From NCBI GenBank assembly GCA_023461495.1, contig JAEYLA010000279.1, positions 1 through 9,186 on the forward strand: DNA of 9,186 bases, written 5' to 3'. The translations under genes were made by a program, and so were the position numbers. Position 1 is the stretch's first letter, and every line of letters begins with the position of its first letter. Source of the stretch: Bacillota bacterium (GTDB lineage Bacteria > Bacillota > Clostridia > Christensenellales > CAG-138). Below the pieces are notes generated by a model. The model was given only the letters and a program-made list of their open reading frames with translations, was not told the DNA's origin and searched no databases. Positions 6,896 through 9,186 of this stretch are shown in pieces.

Positions 6896-8317
6896 CTAAT
6901 AGACCGGCCAGGCCGCCACATAGGCGCAAAGGTACAATAGCTGCAGCAGGCACAGCAGCGCATAGACCGCCCACGCGCCGCGCGTTTTCGTCAGCCTGGA
7001 AAGCGCAATCGCCAGCGGAAAGCAGGCTGTCAGATATCGGGGGGCGGAAAGCAGCCATGTCGCGCCCATACTGATGCAGTAATATGCCGCAAAATACGCG
7101 GCATAGCTTGGGCGCAGCGCATAGGGTTGCACCGCCGCCTCCGCTTCTGATCCCGCCGGAAGCGCCCGCTTCGGCGCTTTGCGCAGTGCCAATAGTATGA
7201 CAATCGGCGCGCCAAAAAGGTGCACGAGGTTTGGCAGCCACAGGCCGTAAGCCATTTCTTTCTGCGCGGGAGCGGCGCTTAAAAACCCGTTCATCTGATA
7301 CGATGCGGTATTGAAAAACCAACCCAGCCGCTGGCTCCAGTGCTCACTCTGGTAATGTAAAAAGGCAAACGCATCCCCGGTAACGCTTTTGTTGATAATC
7401 AGATACATCAAAAATCCGGCGGGGATCAAAAGCAGCGCGAACACCCGCATCAAAAAGAACCCTGCCCATTTGCCCGTGCTTTTATGAGCCCTTAGCACAT
7501 CGCCTATAAGCTCAATCCCAACGGGTACGAGTAAAACAAGCCCCATTACCCGTGTAAACGCCGCAAGCGCACCAACGAGGCAGGCAGTCCAATACTGTTT
7601 TTTCCGGGTCAGGAGCATCACCGCAAGGGAGAGCATCAAGAACAGCGCATCGCTCATGGGCGCGCTGAATAAAAACGCCGCGGGCAGCAGCATCTGCAGC
7701 GCCACCGCCCGGAGGGCCGCCGTGCGGTCCATATCCAGTATCGCAAGCTCATACAGAAGAATGCCCGCGATGATGGTGCAAAGTGCCGATACCACCAAGC
7801 CCGCGGCGAGCGTGCTGCCCGTGAGCACTGCCGCCAGACGCACCACAATAGGATACAGCGGGAAAAATACAATATGGAAGCGTGCATCGCCTTCTGTCAC
7901 ATACCAGTTTTCCGCAATACCAAGATAGTGTGGCGCGTCGCCCTTGAGCCAAAGGGAAAACGTATCGAGAATTCCGCCGGAATACCCCTTTTGCAGAGTA
8001 AGCACGGCATATGCGACGATATAGACGATCACGCGCGAAGCAAGCAGCGCGAAGAACAGGCGCACTGCCGGGTGCCGGTAGCTCTGGCGGATGCTGCGCC
8101 GCCCCAAAGCGCCTGCAAGATTCACCTCCGGCGCATCCCACATAGAGCAAAGCCCGCGCACACAGTGCGCGAGCAACATGCCGAACAGTATGGTTGCGGC
8201 AGCCGCAGCCAACATAGAAGCCGCGGTAATCGTTTCAACCGTAAACGCCCAATATCCGTACGCTGCAGCGAGGATGCCGATTAGCGACGGTGTGAGCCAT
8301 TTTTCAAGCTTTTGCAA
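6896..8317 (-). CDS. Polytopic membrane glycosyltransferase, PIG-V/mannosyltransferase-like
   Basis: Predicted GT-C-fold glycosyltransferase in the cytoplasmic membrane, likely using a lipid-linked sugar; donor and acceptor are unknown. About ten or more hydrophobic helices span the 473 residues. Key segments are the first extracytoplasmic loop WLKGDAPHYLGIAENWY at 123-139, with the acidic/His pair typical of GT-C enzymes, FFPLYP at 151-156, SAPMSDALF at 218-226 and SAPRYL at 424-429. These resemble the bacterial PIG-V-like (GPI mannosyltransferase II-related) proteins. Bacteria lack GPI anchors, so the role here is probably a cell-envelope glycan or protein glycosylation. The start is TTG at 8317-8315: GGGAGG at 8323-8328 lies 5 bases upstream, and no ATG fits better. 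It starts 15 bases after the stop of the 199-residue gene, implying translation from the same messenger. Confidence 0.82.
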   Translation of the reverse strand: MQKLEKWLTPSLIGILAAAYGYWAFTVETITAASMLAAAAATILFGMLLAHCVRGLCSMWDAPEVNLAGALGRRSIRQSYRHPAVRLFFALLASRVIVYIVAYAVLTLQKGYSGGILDTFSLWLKGDAPHYLGIAENWYVTEGDARFHIVFFPLYPIVVRLAAVLTGSTLAAGLVVSALCTIIAGILLYELAILDMDRTAALRAVALQMLLPAAFLFSAPMSDALFLMLSLAVMLLTRKKQYWTACLVGALAAFTRVMGLVLLVPVGIELIGDVLRAHKSTGKWAGFFLMRVFALLLIPAGFLMYLIINKSVTGDAFAFLHYQSEHWSQRLGWFFNTASYQMNGFLSAAPAQKEMAYGLWLPNLVHLFGAPIVILLALRKAPKRALPAGSEAEAAVQPYALRPSYAAYFAAYYCISMGATWLLSAPRYLTACFPLAIALSRLTKTRGAWAVYALLCLLQLLYLCAYVAAWPVY

Positions 8318-8332
8318 GTGTTCCTCCCGCTC

Positions 8333-8932
8333 CTAGCGGCGAAGCGCCTTTGGTTTTCCTAAGATTTCGCTCATGACAACGCCTTCCGCCACAGCCTTCG
8401 GGTCGCGGCCAAGCCTGGCTACCGCACTTTGCACCAGATCCATATTCCACTGCGGTGCCGTCGGCTGTTCCTCCCGCGCGCGCACGGCGCGGCGGTAACC
8501 GCCTAGGCTGCCTTCCGTATACGCTTGCTCGCCATACTCCAATGCCGCGCGCCTGCCCTTTGTGGCCTCTATCTGCGAGGTAAGGGTAGACATAGGCATG
8601 ATGACGCTGCGCTGGACAGGCGCCGCTCTGCCTTCCAGCCCGAATGCGTTGCCCCCCATCACAGGCTCCTGTGTCACCGGGGACTTGGCTGGCATCGCTT
8701 CACCGGGCGCCTCGTCCGCTTCCGAAAACGCGTCCCATGGGAACGTTTCCTGCTCCTGTGGGTAAGTGGCAGGCTCGGCATCATGCGGAAAACGGGGATC
8801 AATCGGCGGCGGTATCTCTCTGCCGCGCGCGGAAGCTTCCCGGCGTTCCTGCTCCTGCTTCTTCTTTTGCTGGCTGGCTGCTTTTCCAAAGATCGTCACC
8901 AGCGCAATGATAATTACAATGACAATATCCAT
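8333..8932 (-). CDS. Hypothetical membrane-anchored protein with conserved-looking C-terminal tail, 199 aa
   Basis: No recognised enzyme domain. Residues 1-16 (MDIVIVIIIALVTIFG) form one hydrophobic segment that would anchor the protein in the membrane. A Lys/Gln/Glu/Arg-rich stretch (17-38) follows, probably cytoplasmic, then a long Pro/Glu/Ala-rich linker (about 39-130) that looks disordered. The end is more ordered: WNMDLVQSAVARLGRD and VVMSEILGKPKALRR (185-199). A short 'SEILGxPxALR' ending recurs, as I remember it, in small uncharacterised membrane proteins of Clostridia and others, and may be a binding tail. AGGAGG at 8937-8942 lies 4 bases before the ATG. The position right after floA suggests a link with FloA membrane domains, but that is inference. 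Confidence 0.85.
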   Translation of the reverse strand: MDIVIVIIIALVTIFGKAASQQKKKQEQERREASARGREIPPPIDPRFPHDAEPATYPQEQETFPWDAFSEADEAPGEAMPAKSPVTQEPVMGGNAFGLEGRAAPVQRSVIMPMSTLTSQIEATKGRRAALEYGEQAYTEGSLGGYRRAVRAREEQPTAPQWNMDLVQSAVARLGRDPKAVAEGVVMSEILGKPKALRR

Positions 8933-8948
8933 GCTGCCTCCTGGCCGT

Positions 8949-8963
8949 TACCCCGGCCGGGTA
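8949..8963. repeat. Small GC-rich hairpin in the floA-downstream gap
   Basis: TACCC (8949-8953) pairs with GGGTA (8959-8963) around CGGCC, within a run containing the self-complementary CCCGGCCGGG. It lies just upstream of the ribosome binding site of the 199-residue gene, so it could affect that gene's translation or be part of an intergenic repeat together with the neighbouring hairpin at 8975-8989. Confidence 0.35.
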
Positions 8964-8974
8964 TCGTTGCGGCA

Positions 8975-8989
8975 CGGCTTAAAAAGCCG
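8975..8989 (-). terminator. Hairpin immediately after the floA stop, weak terminator candidate
   Basis: CGGCTT (8975-8980) pairs perfectly with AAGCCG (8984-8989) around a 3-base loop. It begins 3 bases after the floA stop codon on the minus strand. No T run follows, so it is a poor rho-independent terminator. It may instead stabilise the floA messenger end or be a repeat element. Confidence 0.3.
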
Positions 8990-8992
8990 GCC

Positions 8993-9186
8993 CTACTCTT
9001 CCTTCTTCTCCGGCTCGGCGTTCTTGGAAATCGCCTTGCGCATATCGGTATCGGAAATGACATTCTGCATGTTGTAGTAGTCCATTACGCCAAGCCTGCC
9101 TTCGCGGAAGGCATGCGCCATCGCGCGCGGCACCTCGGCCTCCGCTTCCACGACCTTGGCGCGCATGCCCTGCACTTCGGCCTTGT
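8993..9186 (-). CDS. floA: Flotillin-like protein FloA, C-terminal part only
   Basis: The last 63 residues of a FloA (YqfA)-type flotillin; the remainder lies beyond the right edge. FloA proteins sit in the inner leaflet of the membrane, oligomerise and organise functional membrane microdomains. Seen here: KAEVQGMRAKVVEAEAEVP, the Glu/Ala-rich helix end of the flotillin coiled region, then a Leu/Gly-rich segment with GVMDYYNMQNVISDTDMR, which matches the C-terminal pattern of B. subtilis FloA, and a charged tail SKNAEPEKKEE. The reading frame is open across the window edge. In B. subtilis floA lies in a small operon with an NfeD-like gene upstream; that position cannot be seen here. Confidence 0.9.
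   Translation of the reverse strand, partial: KAEVQGMRAKVVEAEAEVPRAMAHAFREGRLGVMDYYNMQNVISDTDMRKAISKNAEPEKKEE

Noticed and set aside
1..9186. CRISPR arrays, tRNA or rRNA genes, insertion sequences, toxin-antitoxin or defence genes
   Set aside because: I looked for spaced direct repeats, cloverleaf-like segments, transposase motifs and small paired genes and saw none; genes fill almost the whole window and all read as ordinary chromosomal genes.

Overview
The window is an all-minus-strand stretch of a bacterial chromosome. It looks like a moderately GC-rich member of the Bacillota, probably Clostridia, though the taxon is inferred from gene order and protein character rather than from a marker search. 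The central block yybS - gdpP - rplI - dnaB (transcribed right to left) is the same order known from Bacillus subtilis (yybS-yybT-rplI-dnaC) and many other Bacillota. A FloA-type flotillin at the right edge fits the same group. Alternative starts (TTG, GTG) and strong GGAGG-type ribosome binding sites also fit.

Layout in transcription order. At the right edge lies the C-terminus of FloA (8993-9186). It is followed by a short gap with two small hairpins and a 199-residue membrane-anchored protein of unknown function (8333-8932). Next come a polytopic PIG-V-like glycosyltransferase with a TTG start (6896-8317) and a Nudix hydrolase (6162-6878). These last three genes are separated by only 15-17 bases and look co-transcribed. 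A hairpin with U tracts on both strands (about 6115-6150) closes this unit. A sigma-A-like promoter (6075-6103) then opens a second unit: yybS (5088-6047), gdpP (2954-4894), rplI (2466-2912), dnaB (1077-2429) and a short-chain dehydrogenase (251-1063). The yybS-gdpP gap holds a pair of REP-like palindromes in inverted orientation. After the dehydrogenase come a terminator-like long-range inverted repeat, a perfect 14-base palindrome, and the first 22 codons of another gene leaving the left edge.

Functionally, the second unit joins a DUF2232 membrane protein, the cyclic-di-AMP phosphodiesterase GdpP, ribosomal protein L9 and the replicative helicase, so it touches second-messenger turnover, translation and replication. 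The first unit is membrane-oriented (flotillin, single-pass protein, glycosyltransferase) plus a nucleotide-diphosphate hydrolase. All complete genes appear intact, and the catalytic residues checked in gdpP, dnaB, the Nudix protein and the dehydrogenase are present. I see no tRNA, rRNA, CRISPR array, insertion sequence or defence system. This is mainly an ordinary core region. The points worth a second look are the repeat elements, the start-site question at yybS, the structured tail after the dehydrogenase, and the unknown partner of FloA.
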